Source of the DNA: Variovorax paradoxus EPS
GTDB lineage: Bacteria > Pseudomonadota > Gammaproteobacteria > Burkholderiales > Burkholderiaceae_C
Direction of reading: 5' to 3'
NCBI RefSeq assembly: GCF_000184745.1
Contig: NC_014931.1
Coordinates: 1,922,001 to 1,986,000 of the forward strand
DNA: 64,000 bases
In this document: positions 38,845 to 48,114 of the stretch, piece after piece
How the letters are laid out: each line of letters opens with the position of its first letter
Position numbering within the stretch: the stretch's first letter is position 1
The notes under the pieces: model-generated
The model's database searches: none
What the model saw: only the letters and a program-made list of their open reading frames with translations
Told to the model about the DNA's origin: nothing
Translations under genes and position numbers: made by a program

Positions 38845-40146
38845 TCAGGGTGCCATCTGCTGGGGCAGCCATGTCACCAGCTGCGGCACGAAGTAGATGA
38901 GCAGCACCGCCGCCATCATGAGCACGAACATCGGCAGCGTCACGCGCGCGATGTAGAGCAGGTCCTTGCCCGTCATGCCCTGCAGCACGAAGAGGTTGAA
39001 GCCCACAGGCGGCGTGATCTGCGCCATCTCGACCACCAGCACGACGAAGATCCCGAACCACACCGGATCGATGCCCGCCGCGATGACGGTCGGCATGATC
39101 ACGCCCATGGTCAGCACCACCATCGAGATGCCGTCCAGGAAGCACCCCAGCACGATGTAGAAGGCCGCCAGCATCAGGATGAGCTGGAACTTCGACAACC
39201 CGAGCGAACCGATCCATTCGGCCAGGTGCCGCGGGAGGCCGATGTAGCCCATCGCCAATGTGAGGAAGGCTGCGCCTGCGAGGATCAACGCCATCATGCA
39301 GTAGAGGCGCGTGGCGCCCAGCAGCGCTTCCTTGAAGCTGTGCCAGGTGAGCGACCCCTGTGCGCCCGAGATGACCATCGCGCCGACCACGCCCACGGCC
39401 GCCGCCTCGGTGGCCGTGGCAATGCCCGCGTAGATGGAGCCGAGCACCGACAGGATCAGCAGCGCCACGGGGATCAGCGACATCGAGGCCTTGAGCTTCT
39501 CCTTGAAAGGCAGCTTCGCGTCGGCCGCGGGCACCTTGTCGGGGTTGCGCAGCGCCCAGAACACGATGTAGCCCGAGAACAGCAGCGCGAGCAGGATGCC
39601 CGGGATGACGCCCGCGATGAACAGCCGCGCGATCGAAACGTCCGCGCTCACCCCGTAGACGATCATGATGATCGAGGGCGGGATCAGGAGCCCGAGCGTG
39701 CCGGCACCGGCCAGCGTGCCGATGACCATGTCGTCGGGGTAGCCGCGGCGCTTGAGCTCCGGCAGGCTCATCTTGCCGATGGTGGCGCAGGTGGCGGCGC
39801 TGGAGCCCGACACCGCGGCGAACACCGCGCAGCCCACCACGTTGGTGTGCAGGAGCCGGCCCGGCAGGCTCTGCATCCAGGGCGCGAGGCCCTTGAACAT
39901 GTCCTGCGAAAGCCTCGTGCGGAACAGGATCTCGCCCATCCACACGAAGAGCGGCAGCGCGGTGAGCGTCCAGCTCGAGGCCGAGCCCCAGATGGTCACG
40001 GCCATGGCGTCGCCGGCAGGGCGCGACGAGAAGATCTGCATGGCGATCCATGCCACGCCCGAGAGCGTGAGGCCGATCCACACGCCGCTTCCCAGGATGA
40101 GGAAGAGCGCGGCGATCAGGAGGCCCGCGATGGCGATGTCACTCAT
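38845..40146 (-). CDS. dctM: TRAP transporter large permease (DctM)
   Basis: Membrane subunit of 433 residues, about 12 hydrophobic segments, the ion-coupled permease of a tripartite ATP-independent periplasmic transporter. Typical stretches are PLFVWMGEILFRTRLSQDMF, AVSGSSAATCATIGKMSLPELKRRGY, GTLGLLIPPSIIMIVYG and MAQITPPVGFNLFVLQGMTG. It overlaps dctQ by 8 bp. The substrate, usually a carboxylate taken up with Na+, is not readable. Confidence 0.9.
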   Translation of the reverse strand: MSDIAIAGLLIAALFLILGSGVWIGLTLSGVAWIAMQIFSSRPAGDAMAVTIWGSASSWTLTALPLFVWMGEILFRTRLSQDMFKGLAPWMQSLPGRLLHTNVVGCAVFAAVSGSSAATCATIGKMSLPELKRRGYPDDMVIGTLAGAGTLGLLIPPSIIMIVYGVSADVSIARLFIAGVIPGILLALLFSGYIVFWALRNPDKVPAADAKLPFKEKLKASMSLIPVALLILSVLGSIYAGIATATEAAAVGVVGAMVISGAQGSLTWHSFKEALLGATRLYCMMALILAGAAFLTLAMGYIGLPRHLAEWIGSLGLSKFQLILMLAAFYIVLGCFLDGISMVVLTMGVIMPTVIAAGIDPVWFGIFVVLVVEMAQITPPVGFNLFVLQGMTGKDLLYIARVTLPMFVLMMAAVLLIYFVPQLVTWLPQQMAP

Positions 40147-40648
40147 GGCGCAGCGCCTCCGTCTCGATGGGCTTGGCCGGGCGGCCGCGCCACTCGATCA
40201 CGAATTCGTCGAGCGCCGCGACGGCGAAGACGATGGTGCCGAGCGCCATCGACAGCTGCGGTATCCACAGCGGGGTGGCGTCGTTGCCGGTGGAGATGTC
40301 GTGGTAGTCGAGCGATTGCCAGACCAGCCGCACGCTGTACCAGGCAAAAAGCAGTGCAAGCAGCGCCGCGGCGCCCATGGCCCAGCGTTCGAGCCAGCGC
40401 TGCGCCGCGGGCGGCAGGTGCTGCAGCACCAGCGTCACGCGGATGTGTTCGCCGCGCTTTAGCGTGTGCGCGAGCGCGAGAAAACCGGCACCGGCCATCA
40501 GGTAGCCGGCGTAGGCGTCGATGCCCGGAATGTTGAAGTGAAGTTGCCGGCCGATGATGGACAGGAGCACCATCACCAGCAGGCCGATCATGAAAAGCGC
40601 CGCCAGTGCGGCGGCGCTCATGTAGAGAAGATCAAGCGTCTTGCGCAT
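40139..40648 (-). CDS. dctQ: TRAP transporter small permease (DctQ)
   Basis: Small membrane subunit of 169 residues with four spans (LLYMSAAALAALFMIGLLVMVLLSIIG; GYLMAGAGFLALAHTL; MGAAALLALLFAWYSVRL; MALGTIVFAVAALDEFVIEW) and the family motif HTLKRGEHIRVTLV. It joins the binding protein and DctM. Its end overlaps dctM, and it starts 21 bp after the dctP stop. Confidence 0.88.
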   Translation of the reverse strand: MRKTLDLLYMSAAALAALFMIGLLVMVLLSIIGRQLHFNIPGIDAYAGYLMAGAGFLALAHTLKRGEHIRVTLVLQHLPPAAQRWLERWAMGAAALLALLFAWYSVRLVWQSLDYHDISTGNDATPLWIPQLSMALGTIVFAVAALDEFVIEWRGRPAKPIETEALRHE

Positions 40649-40669
40649 CGGGTGCAGTTCTAGACCCGA

Positions 40670-41638
40670 TCACATCTTCTTGTAGGCGTCGATGACGGCC
40701 TGGCCTTCGGGGCCGGCCTTTTCGGTCCACTCCTTGATCATGGTGTCGCCCACTTTCTTCATGTCGGTCTTGAGCTGCGCCGAGGGCACATGCACCGTCA
40801 TGCCGTTCTTCTTGAGAAGGTCGAGGTATTCGACGTTCTTCTTCTTCGAGAGGTCCCAGCCGCGCTTCTCGGCGTCGGCCGCGGCCTTGAGCACCGCGTC
40901 CTGCGTGGGCTTGTCGAGCGCGTCGAAGGCCTTCTTGTTCATGAGCACCGCGTTCTTCGGAAGCCACGCCTGCGTGTCGTAGAAGTTCTTGATGTACTCG
41001 TAGGTCTTGGTGTCGTAGCCGGTGGAGCCCGAGGACATGTACGACTCGATCACGCCGGTGGCCATGGCCTGCGACAACTCGGCCTGCTGCACCGTGACGG
41101 GCTGCGCGCCGACGAGTTCGCCGATGCGCGCCGTGGCGGGGCTGTAGGCGCGCCACTTCACGCCCTTCAGGTCGGCGGCCGATGCGATTTCCTTCTTCAC
41201 GAAGATGCCTTGCGGCGGCCACGCCACCGTGTAGAGCAGCTGGATGCCTTGCTCGGCGAGCTTCTTCTCGAGCGCGGGCTTCTGCGCCTGGTAGAGCTTC
41301 CAGGCGGCGTCGTAGCTGTCGGCCAGGAACGGAATGCCGTCGGCACCGAACATCTGCCATTCGTTCTGGTAGTTCACCAGAAGGATCTCGCCGAGCTGCG
41401 CCTGGCCGCCTTGCACGGCGCGCTTGATCTCGGGCGCCTTGAAGAGCGACGCGTTGGCATGCACGGTGATCTTGAGCTTGCCGCCGCTGCCCTTGTCGAC
41501 ATCGCTTGCGAACTGGGTGATGTTCTCCGTGTGGAAGTTGCTCGCCGGGTAGGCGGTGGGCAGGTCCCACTTGGTCTGCGCAAAGGCTGCTGCGCCGAGG
41601 GTCAGGCCAGCGAGGGCAATGCCGAACTTGTGATTCAT
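40670..41638 (-). CDS. dctP: TRAP transporter substrate-binding protein (DctP)
   Basis: Periplasmic binding protein of 322 residues. Start MNHKFGIALAGL is chosen for GGAG at good distance; upstream in-frame codons lack it. Signal peptide of about 20 residues ends AAAFA-QT. Core motifs: WRAYSPATARIGELVGAQPVTVQQAELSQAMATGVIESYMSSG, with the conserved arginine that pairs with the substrate carboxylate. First gene of the leftward TRAP operon. Confidence 0.88.
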   Translation of the reverse strand: MNHKFGIALAGLTLGAAAFAQTKWDLPTAYPASNFHTENITQFASDVDKGSGGKLKITVHANASLFKAPEIKRAVQGGQAQLGEILLVNYQNEWQMFGADGIPFLADSYDAAWKLYQAQKPALEKKLAEQGIQLLYTVAWPPQGIFVKKEIASAADLKGVKWRAYSPATARIGELVGAQPVTVQQAELSQAMATGVIESYMSSGSTGYDTKTYEYIKNFYDTQAWLPKNAVLMNKKAFDALDKPTQDAVLKAAADAEKRGWDLSKKKNVEYLDLLKKNGMTVHVPSAQLKTDMKKVGDTMIKEWTEKAGPEGQAVIDAYKKM

Positions 41639-41651
41639 TGAGCGCTCCGGA

Positions 41652-41685
41652 ACGTATGAAAGTGAAAACGAAAATGAGCATACGT
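41652..41685. promoter_or_regulatory. Inverted repeat upstream of dctP
   Basis: ACGTATG (41652-41658) and CATACGT (41679-41685) are perfect 7-bp arms separated by 20 bp rich in A and G. It lies 14-47 bp upstream of the dctP ATG. Spacing of arm centres (27 bp) is nearer two and a half helical turns, so a single dimer site is not certain. A regulator gene is not adjacent. Confidence 0.35.
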
Positions 41686-41735
41686 GCAAATTCCGGGCCA
41701 TCTCTGAGGCATTTCCCTGCCTTGGTGCACGCATG

Positions 41736-41761
41736 AAAAAGCCGCCTCGAGGGCGGCTTTT
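41736..41761 (-). terminator. Rho-independent terminator of the comEA-like gene
   Basis: AAAAGCCGCC-TCGA-GGGCGGCTTTT, a near-perfect stem with A-tract on one side and T-tract on the other, so it can work in both directions. It lies 22 bp after the comEA-like stop and upstream of the dctP promoter region, insulating the two leftward units. Confidence 0.88.
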
Positions 41762-41782
41762 GCGGTTGCTATATATGCGGGA

Positions 41783-42103
41783 TCAGGGCTTGGCAGCCTT
41801 GGGAGCCTTCGCTTCCTTCGATGTGGCCGGTGCCGCACCGCCGAAGGCCTGGCCATTCACCGTGAGGCCTTCGGCCGAGAGCTTCTGGGCCTTCTTCTCC
41901 TTCACGCCCTTCACACGTTGCATGAGGTCGGGCCAGTCCTTGAATTCGCCTTGCTTGCGCGCCTCGAGGATGCGCTTGGACATGGCGGGTCCGACGCCAT
42001 TGAGGCCGTCGAGCTCGGCTTCGGTGCCCTTGTTGACGTCGACGGCAGCGAACGAAGCGGCCGCGATCAGCATGGCCGAGAGGGCCAGGATCTTCTTGAA
42101 CAT
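41783..42103 (-). CDS. ComEA-like helix-hairpin-helix protein
   Basis: Secreted small protein of 106 residues. Residues 1-20 form a signal peptide (MFKKILALSAMLIAAASFAA). One ComEA-type helix-hairpin-helix DNA-binding motif follows (VNKGTEAELDGLNGVGPAMSKRILEARKQGEFKDWPDLMQRVKGVKEKKAQKL), then an Ala/Lys/Pro-rich tail (KEAKAPKAAKP). In competent bacteria ComEA binds DNA in the periplasm during uptake. This stand-alone form, without ComEC beside it, is common in Betaproteobacteria; a role in natural transformation is plausible, not shown. Confidence 0.82.
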   Translation of the reverse strand: MFKKILALSAMLIAAASFAAVDVNKGTEAELDGLNGVGPAMSKRILEARKQGEFKDWPDLMQRVKGVKEKKAQKLSAEGLTVNGQAFGGAAPATSKEAKAPKAAKP

Positions 42104-42243
42104 GATTGAAAAACTCCCTGATTTGTTGGTATGACTGACAGCCGACAAACACGTCGGCTGGCGTTCAACGAGACCAGGGAAAGGGGCGTTGACGAGGTCT
42201 CCGCCCCGGTGACCATTGTTCCGAAACGTGGTCGGAACCTTGC

Positions 42244-43422
42244 TCAGAGTTCTTCGACGCGGCGCGGCGGATAGCTGTCCCAGGCCTGGCAGCCGGGGCA
42301 GTGCCAGAAGTACTGGTGCGCCTCGAAACCGCAGGCGGCGCAGCGGTAGCGCATCAGCGGGCGGGTGGCCTGGTCGAGCGCGCGTTGCACTTGCGGATGG
42401 AACTGCTCGTGCTCGAACTTTTCGCCCGCGAGCCAGCGCGATGCGGCGACCAGCGAGGGCTGGTGCGCGAGGTGGGCGATATAGCCGTCGCGCGGAGCGG
42501 GCGGCTGTTGCTCATCGGCGGCGGCCGTCGCCGACGGCGTGCCGCCGAGTGCGATCAGCGCTTCGAGCACATCGATCGATGGCGAGTCGGCATAGCGCCG
42601 CTGCAGCAGCGCGAGCGCCTCGGCTTCGCGGTGCGCTGCCACCGCCGCCTGTTGCAGCGCCGCGGCGTACAGGGGCAGCGCGAGCGGCGCGGTGTCGCTC
42701 AGTGCCACGAGCGTGTCGAAGGCTGCGGCCGCGTTGCCGTTGCGCAGTTGCAGGTTGGCGGTGTCGATGGCCGGGCGCGGCGCTTGCGGGGCCAGCTCGA
42801 CGGCCTGCGCGAGCAGCTTTGCTGCTGCGGGTAAGTCGCCGGCTGCCACGCGTTCGGTCGCTTGCTCGCAGAGGTGATGCGCGCGGCGCGTGGCGTAGCT
42901 GGCCTGGTCGGACTCGTCCAGTTTCTGCGCCACGTCGGCGGCCTGGGCCCATTCGCGCGAACGCTCGTAAATGGCGAGCAGCGAGAGGCGCGCCTCGTTC
43001 TCGTAACGCGTGCCTTCGAGCTTCTGCAGCGCGGCTTCGGCGCGGTCGAGCAGGCCGGCGCGCAGGAAGTCTTGCGCGAGTGCGTGCTGTGCGCGCTCGC
43101 GGTCGGTGCGGCTCAGGTCGCCGCGGCCGAGCAGGTGCTCGTGCACGCGCACGGCGCGCTGGTATTCGCCGCGGCGGCGGAACAGGTTGCCGAGCGCGAA
43201 GTGCAGCTCTTGCGTGTCGGGATCGTTCTGCACGGCCTCGATGAAGGCGTCGATGGCCTGGTCCTGCTGCTCGTTGAGCAGGAAGTTCAGGCCGCGAAAG
43301 TAGGCCTTGGGCGCCTGCCGGTTCTCGAGCTTGAGCTGGCGGATGTCGAAGCGCGATGCGAGCCACCCGAGCACGAAGGCGACGGGCAGGCCGATCAGCA
43401 GCCAGCTGGGATCAAAGTCCAT
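42244..43422 (-). CDS. lapB: LPS assembly protein B (LapB/YciM)
   Basis: Inner-membrane-anchored protein of 392 residues (389 in E. coli). An N-terminal span (DPSWLLIGLPVAFVLGWLASRF) is followed by tetratricopeptide repeats (about 70-320) and a C-terminal rubredoxin-like zinc finger (YRCAACGFEAHQYFWHCPGCQAW). LapB works with FtsH to control LpxC and so lipopolysaccharide synthesis. The start MDFDPSWLL is set by homology and by the 11-bp overlap with lapA. Confidence 0.92.
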   Translation of the reverse strand: MDFDPSWLLIGLPVAFVLGWLASRFDIRQLKLENRQAPKAYFRGLNFLLNEQQDQAIDAFIEAVQNDPDTQELHFALGNLFRRRGEYQRAVRVHEHLLGRGDLSRTDRERAQHALAQDFLRAGLLDRAEAALQKLEGTRYENEARLSLLAIYERSREWAQAADVAQKLDESDQASYATRRAHHLCEQATERVAAGDLPAAAKLLAQAVELAPQAPRPAIDTANLQLRNGNAAAAFDTLVALSDTAPLALPLYAAALQQAAVAAHREAEALALLQRRYADSPSIDVLEALIALGGTPSATAAADEQQPPAPRDGYIAHLAHQPSLVAASRWLAGEKFEHEQFHPQVQRALDQATRPLMRYRCAACGFEAHQYFWHCPGCQAWDSYPPRRVEEL

Positions 43423-43753
43423 GTTGACGTACGGCGGGAAGGTCGGTGGCGGAGATGGACGGTGCCGCGGCCGGGGCGGGCACGGCCGTCGATGCCGTTG
43501 TTGTGGAGAGGGCTTCGGTCGCCGAGGGTGCTTGTGCTGCCGCGGCGGCGCGGTGTTTCCACCAGCCCGGCAGCATGCCCAGGGCGCCCACCACGAGCCC
43601 GCCGGCAAAGGCGGCGAGCACGACGAGCACCAGCGGTGCGCGCCAGTGGGTGCCGAAGAAGAAGTAGACGGTCGCGTCGTGCTGGTTGTTCAGCGCGAAG
43701 GCGAAGAGCGTAAAAAAAATGGCTGCCTTGAGCAGCCACAGGAGGTATTTCAT
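43412..43753 (-). CDS. lapA: LPS assembly protein A (LapA, DUF1049)
   Basis: Small membrane protein of 113 residues with two spans (YLLWLLKAAIFFTLFAFALN; PLVLVVLAAFAGGLVVGALGMLPGWW) separated by the conserved NNQHDATVYFFFGTHWRAP. The C-terminus is Ala/Pro/Thr-rich. It acts with LapB. The start at MKYLLWLL has GGGA at fair distance; another ATG two codons upstream is possible. Overlaps lapB by 11 bp. Confidence 0.87.
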   Translation of the reverse strand: MKYLLWLLKAAIFFTLFAFALNNQHDATVYFFFGTHWRAPLVLVVLAAFAGGLVVGALGMLPGWWKHRAAAAAQAPSATEALSTTTASTAVPAPAAAPSISATDLPAVRQHGL

Positions 43754-43802
43754 TGCCATTCCCGTTGCCGGAGGCATTCTACGTTTGCAACATCCACGCG
43801 GA

Positions 43803-44126
43803 TCAGGCCTTGCGGCCCTTGGCTTCCTTGGCGTCGAGCTCGGCGGTCTTCGCATCGACAGCCTCGCGCAAGGCCTTGCCTGGCTTGAAATGCGGCACCC
43901 GTTTTTCCGGGATCTGCACGCTCTCGCCCGAACGCGGATTGCGTCCGATGCGCGGCGGACGCCGGTTGACCGAGAAGCTGCCGAACCCGCGGATCTCGAT
44001 GCGATGCCCGCGCACCAATGCGTCGCTCATCGCGTCCAGGATGGTCTTGACGGCGTATTCGGCATCGCGGTGCGTGAGCTGCGCAAAGCGCGCTGCGAGT
44101 TCTTCGACGAGGTCAGAGCGGGTCAT
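43803..44126 (-). CDS. ihfB: Integration host factor beta subunit
   Basis: HU/IHF-family DNA-bending protein of 107 residues, longer than the E. coli form (94) by a Lys/Ala-rich tail ([17 protein letters not shown]). Starts [14 protein letters not shown]; the intercalating-arm region [42 protein letters not shown] is intact with the conserved Pro. It pairs with IhfA encoded elsewhere. Its place right after rpsA is conserved in beta- and gammaproteobacteria. Confidence 0.93.
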   Translation of the reverse strand: MTRSDLVEELAARFAQLTHRDAEYAVKTILDAMSDALVRGHRIEIRGFGSFSVNRRPPRIGRNPRSGESVQIPEKRVPHFKPGKALREAVDAKTAELDAKEAKGRKA

Positions 44127-44154
44127 AAGGCCAGTGCAGAGAAAACGTGGACGA

Positions 44155-44202
44155 AAAAAAAGACAGAGTGGCCAAGCTGAGCGCCTGGCCTGCTCTGTCT
44201 TC
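44155..44202 (-). terminator. Rho-independent terminator after rpsA
   Basis: Leftward reading: AAGACAGAG, an inner GGCC-containing section, CTCTGTCTT, then eight T residues. The 9-bp outer stem is perfect and an inner GGCCAGG/TTGGCC pairing extends it. It lies 9 bp after the rpsA stop and before ihfB, so most rpsA transcripts should stop here and ihfB needs read-through or its own promoter. Confidence 0.88.
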
Positions 44203-44211
44203 GGACTCAGC

Positions 44212-45900
44212 TTACTTGCTGTCGTTGTTGTCGAGCTTGGCGCGCAGCAGGGCGCCCAGGCTCGTCGTGCCCGCGTTTTCGCGTGCCGACTGCTGGCTCA
44301 GGTTGGCCATGGCGCCTTGTTCGTCGACCATGTCCTTCTGCTTGATGGACAGCTGGATGTTGCGGGTCTTGCGATCCACGTTCACGACGATGGCGGTGAC
44401 TTCGTCGCCTTCCTTCAGCACGTTGCGGGCATCTTCGACGCGGTCGCGCGAGATTTCCGAAGCACGCAGGTAGCCGAGGATGTCTTCGCCCAGGTCGATT
44501 TCAGCGCCGCGGGCATCAACCGTCTTGACCTTGCCGGTCACGATCTGGCCCTTGTCGTTCACGGTGGTGAACGTGGTGAACGGGTCGCTGTCGAGCTGCT
44601 TGATGCCCAGCGAGATGCGCTCGCGGTCGACGTCGACTGCCAGCACGATCGCTTCGACTTCCTGGCCCTTCTTGTAGTTGCGAACGGCGGTTTCGCCGGC
44701 TTCGTTCCACGAGAGATCCGAGAGGTGAACCAGGCCGTCGATGCCGGCAGCCAGACCCACGAACACGCCGAAGTCGGTGATCGACTTGATCGGGCCCTTG
44801 ACGCGGTCGCCACGCTTGGTGTTTTGCGCGAACTCTTGCCACGGGTTGGCCTTGCACTGCTTCATGCCCAGGCTGATGCGGCGCTTGTCTTCGTCGATTT
44901 CCAGGACCATGACTTCGACTTCGTCGCCCAGCGAGACGATCTTGTTCGGAGCGATGTTCTTGTTGGTCCAGTCCATTTCGGAGACGTGCACCAGGCCTTC
45001 GATGCCGGGCTCGAGCTCGACGAACGCGCCGTAGTCGGCAATGTTCGTGACCTTGCCGAACAGGCGGGTCGATTGCGGGTAGCGGCGCGAAACGCCCATC
45101 CACGGGTCGTCGCCCATTTGCTTCAGACCCAGCGAGACACGGTTCTTTTCGGTGTCGAACTTGAGGATCTTGGCGGTGATTTCCTGGCCGGCCTGAACGA
45201 CTTCGCTCGGGTGGCGGACACGGCGCCATGCCATGTCGGTGATGTGCAGCAGGCCGTCGATGCCGCCGAGGTCCACGAACGCGCCGTATTCGGTGATGTT
45301 CTTGACCACGCCGCGGACAACAGCGCCTTCCTTCAGGGTTTCCATCAGCTTGGCGCGTTCTTCGCCCATGCTGGCTTCGACCACGGCACGGCGCGACAGC
45401 ACGACGTTGTTGCGCTTGCGGTCGAGCTTGATGACCTTGAATTCGAGGGTCTTGTTTTCGTACGGGGTCAGATCCTTGATCGGACGCGTGTCGATCAGCG
45501 AACCCGGCAGGAACGCGCGGATGCCGTTGACCAGGACGGTCAGACCGCCCTTGACCTTGCCGCTGGTGGTGCCGGTGACGAAGTCGCCCGATTCCAGGGC
45601 CTTCTCGAGGGCGAGCCACGAAGCGAGGCGCTTGGCGGTGTCGCGCGAGAGGATGGTGTCGCCGTAGCCGTTTTCAACGCTGCCGATGGCAACGGAAACG
45701 AAATCGCCGGCCTGGACTTCGAGTTCGCCCTTGTCGTTCTTGAACTCCTCGATCGGCACATACGCTTCGGACTTCAGACCGGCGTTGACGACGACGTGGT
45801 TGTGTTCGACACGCACGACTTCGGCCGTGATGACCTCGCCGGTGCGCATTTCGGAACGCTTCAGGGACTCTTCGAATAGGTCGGCAAAAGATTCAGACAT
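44212..45900 (-). CDS. rpsA: 30S ribosomal protein S1
   Basis: RNA-binding ribosomal protein of 562 residues with six S1 domains (repeated [83 protein letters not shown] and others). It unwinds and recruits mRNA to the 30S subunit. Starts [15 protein letters not shown]. Its position downstream of aroA-cmk is conserved. The 196-bp leader between cmk and rpsA holds a hairpin that may serve autoregulation. Confidence 0.96.
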   Translation of the reverse strand: MSESFADLFEESLKRSEMRTGEVITAEVVRVEHNHVVVNAGLKSEAYVPIEEFKNDKGELEVQAGDFVSVAIGSVENGYGDTILSRDTAKRLASWLALEKALESGDFVTGTTSGKVKGGLTVLVNGIRAFLPGSLIDTRPIKDLTPYENKTLEFKVIKLDRKRNNVVLSRRAVVEASMGEERAKLMETLKEGAVVRGVVKNITEYGAFVDLGGIDGLLHITDMAWRRVRHPSEVVQAGQEITAKILKFDTEKNRVSLGLKQMGDDPWMGVSRRYPQSTRLFGKVTNIADYGAFVELEPGIEGLVHVSEMDWTNKNIAPNKIVSLGDEVEVMVLEIDEDKRRISLGMKQCKANPWQEFAQNTKRGDRVKGPIKSITDFGVFVGLAAGIDGLVHLSDLSWNEAGETAVRNYKKGQEVEAIVLAVDVDRERISLGIKQLDSDPFTTFTTVNDKGQIVTGKVKTVDARGAEIDLGEDILGYLRASEISRDRVEDARNVLKEGDEVTAIVVNVDRKTRNIQLSIKQKDMVDEQGAMANLSQQSARENAGTTSLGALLRAKLDNNDSK

Positions 45901-46062
45901 TTATGGTTCCTTCCGTCAGGCAGGGTTGGCAGGCGCTCTTGCGAAATTGCGTGCGGCTGCTGTGGATCTGGAGACGGCGGTTTTGTGGGCTGGTGCCCGG
46001 GTTGGTTGAACAACCAGAAGGCCGGTGCGCTGTCGCGCGAAAAGAGCCTGCTGGAGCGGTAG

Positions 46063-46089
46063 GCGCCACCCGGAAAACCCGGTTGGCGC
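46063..46089 (-). other. Hairpin in the cmk-rpsA intercistronic leader
   Basis: An 11-bp stem with one mismatch (arms GCGCCACCCGG and CCGGTTGGCGC, 5-base loop) lies 7 bp after the aroA-cmk stop. No T-tract follows in the leftward direction, so it is more likely a stabilising or processing structure than a terminator. The remaining leader to rpsA is about 160 nt, in which I see no gene. Confidence 0.5.
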
Positions 46090-46096
46090 GGGCCCT

Positions 46097-48109
46097 TCAA
46101 GCGGACTTGAAAGGCTGCACTTGCTGCCACCAGTCCAACACCGTGTCGATCGATTTTTCGATGGACAGCTGGGAGTTGTCGAGGTGGCGGGCATCCTGCG
46201 CCGGCTTCAGAGGAGCGACGCTGCGGGAGGAGTCCCGGGCGTCGCGTGCTTCCAAGTCGGAGCGAAGACTGTCGAGTGTAGCCGAAATACCCTTTGAAAT
46301 CAACTGCTTATGACGCCGTTCCGCCCTCTGGGCGGCGCTCGCCGTGAGGAAGACCTTGAGCGTGGCGTCCGGGAAGATCACGGTGCCCATGTCGCGGCCG
46401 TCGGCTACCAGGCCGGGGAGCTGCCGAAAGCGCTGTTGCAGCGCCAGGAGCGCCTCGCGGACCGCGGGCAGCGTCGAGACGCGCGAGGCGTCCATGCCGG
46501 CAGCTTCGGTGCGGATCTCGTCGCTCACATCCTCACCGTCCAGCATCACCTTGCCCTCGGTGAACTGGAGAGGGAGGGCTGCTGCCAGCGCGGCGATCTG
46601 CGCCTCGTGCTGCGCATCGGCGCTGAGGCCGGCGCGGCGCATGGCAAGGCCCGTCACGCGGTAGAGCGAGCCCGAATCCAGGTAGTGGTAGCCCAGGAGG
46701 CGCGCCACTTCGGCCGCGAGCGTGCCCTTGCCCGAGGCCGTCGGGCCGTCGATGCAGATCACCGGCACCTCGGCGGCCTCGGCGACCGAGAACAGGGTTT
46801 CGAAGTAGTCGGGGAAGGTCTTGGCGACGCAGTGCGGCTCGAGGATGCGCACCGGCACGCCCGCCGGGTTGAACGCCGCGAGCGAGAAGCACATCGCCAC
46901 GCGATGGTCGTCGTACGTGCGGATGCTCGCCGCCTGCCAGCCGGCCTGCGCGAGCGGATGCACCCGGATGAAATCGGGGCCGGCTTCGACCGTGGCGCCG
47001 AGCTTCTGGAGCTCGTTGGCCATGGCGTCGATGCGGTCGGTTTCCTTCACCCGCCAGCTGGCGATGTTGCGCAGCGTGCTCGGGCCATCGGCGTAGAGCG
47101 CCATGACGGCGAGCGTCATCGCCGCATCGGGGATGTGGTTCGCGTCGAGGTCGATGGCCTTGAGGGGCCAAGCGCCGCGGCGCACTTCGAGCCAGTTCGG
47201 ACCGCTGTCGACCTCGGCGCCCATCTGGCGGGCCGCGTCGATGAAGCGGATGTCGCCCTGGATCGAATCGGCGCCCACGCCTTCGATCCGGATGCCGGTC
47301 TTGCCGGAAACACCCGTGGCGATAGCGCCCAGTGCTATGAAATAACTAGCAGAAGAGGCGTCGGCCTCGACGTGGATGTCGCCCGGCGAGCTGTAGCTGC
47401 TGCCGGCGGGAATGGTGAACCGCTCCCAGCCGTCGCGCCGCACCGTAATGCCGAAACGCGCCAGGAGGTTCAGCGTGATCTCGATGTAGGGCTTGGAGAT
47501 CAGCTCGCCGACCACCTCGATCACGATGTCGTTGCGGGCTGCGATGGGCAGCGCCAGCAGCAGGGCCGTGAGGAACTGGCTGGAGACGTCCCCGCGCACG
47601 CGGATCGGCGCGTCGAGCGCCAGGTCGTCATGGTCGACCGGGTGGATGCGCAGCGGCGGGTAACCGGGGTTGCCGAGGTAGTCGATGTTGCAGCCGAGCT
47701 GGGTGAGCGCGTCGACCAGGTCGCCGATCGGCCGCTCGTGCATGCGCGGCACGCCGCTCAGTTCGAAATCGCCGCCCAGCAGCGAGAGCGCGGCCGTCAG
47801 CGGGCGCATCGCGGTCCCGGCGTTGCCGAGGAACAGCGGCAGCAGCGCCCCGCTGGACTTCAATTGGCCGCCAAGGCCGGTGATCTGCAGCGTGCTCCCC
47901 GAAGGCTGGATGCCGCAGCCGAGCGCGCGCAGGGCGTCGAGCATCACGCGCGTGTCGTCGGAGTCGAGCAGGTCGTGGATCGTGGTGGTGCCGCTCGCGA
48001 GCGCGGCCAGCAGCAACACGCGATTCGAGATGCTCTTGGAGCCCGGCAGCCGGACCGTGCCGGCGGCACCCACGAGGGGCGGAAGGTCGAGGAATGCGGT
48101 CGAGAACAT
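46097..48109 (-). CDS. aroA-cmk: Fused 3-phosphoshikimate 1-carboxyvinyltransferase / cytidylate kinase
   Basis: Two enzymes in one chain of 670 residues. Residues 1 to about 440 are EPSP synthase (shikimate pathway: [58 protein letters not shown]). From about 447 the cytidylate kinase begins ([20 protein letters not shown] with its P-loop; [40 protein letters not shown]), making CDP and dCDP. There is no stop or frameshift between them. Start [19 protein letters not shown] by homology. It lies 5 bp after tyrA. In most bacteria aroA and cmk are adjacent separate genes, so the fusion removed the intergenic stop. Confidence 0.93.
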   Translation of the reverse strand: MFSTAFLDLPPLVGAAGTVRLPGSKSISNRVLLLAALASGTTTIHDLLDSDDTRVMLDALRALGCGIQPSGSTLQITGLGGQLKSSGALLPLFLGNAGTAMRPLTAALSLLGGDFELSGVPRMHERPIGDLVDALTQLGCNIDYLGNPGYPPLRIHPVDHDDLALDAPIRVRGDVSSQFLTALLLALPIAARNDIVIEVVGELISKPYIEITLNLLARFGITVRRDGWERFTIPAGSSYSSPGDIHVEADASSASYFIALGAIATGVSGKTGIRIEGVGADSIQGDIRFIDAARQMGAEVDSGPNWLEVRRGAWPLKAIDLDANHIPDAAMTLAVMALYADGPSTLRNIASWRVKETDRIDAMANELQKLGATVEAGPDFIRVHPLAQAGWQAASIRTYDDHRVAMCFSLAAFNPAGVPVRILEPHCVAKTFPDYFETLFSVAEAAEVPVICIDGPTASGKGTLAAEVARLLGYHYLDSGSLYRVTGLAMRRAGLSADAQHEAQIAALAAALPLQFTEGKVMLDGEDVSDEIRTEAAGMDASRVSTLPAVREALLALQQRFRQLPGLVADGRDMGTVIFPDATLKVFLTASAAQRAERRHKQLISKGISATLDSLRSDLEARDARDSSRSVAPLKPAQDARHLDNSQLSIEKSIDTVLDWWQQVQPFKSA

Positions 48110-48114
48110 GAGGG

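Noticed and set aside
38806..38850. Fluoride riboswitch before crcB
   Set aside because: The conserved crcB-motif elements are not visible in the short gap, and the dctM stop lies within it.
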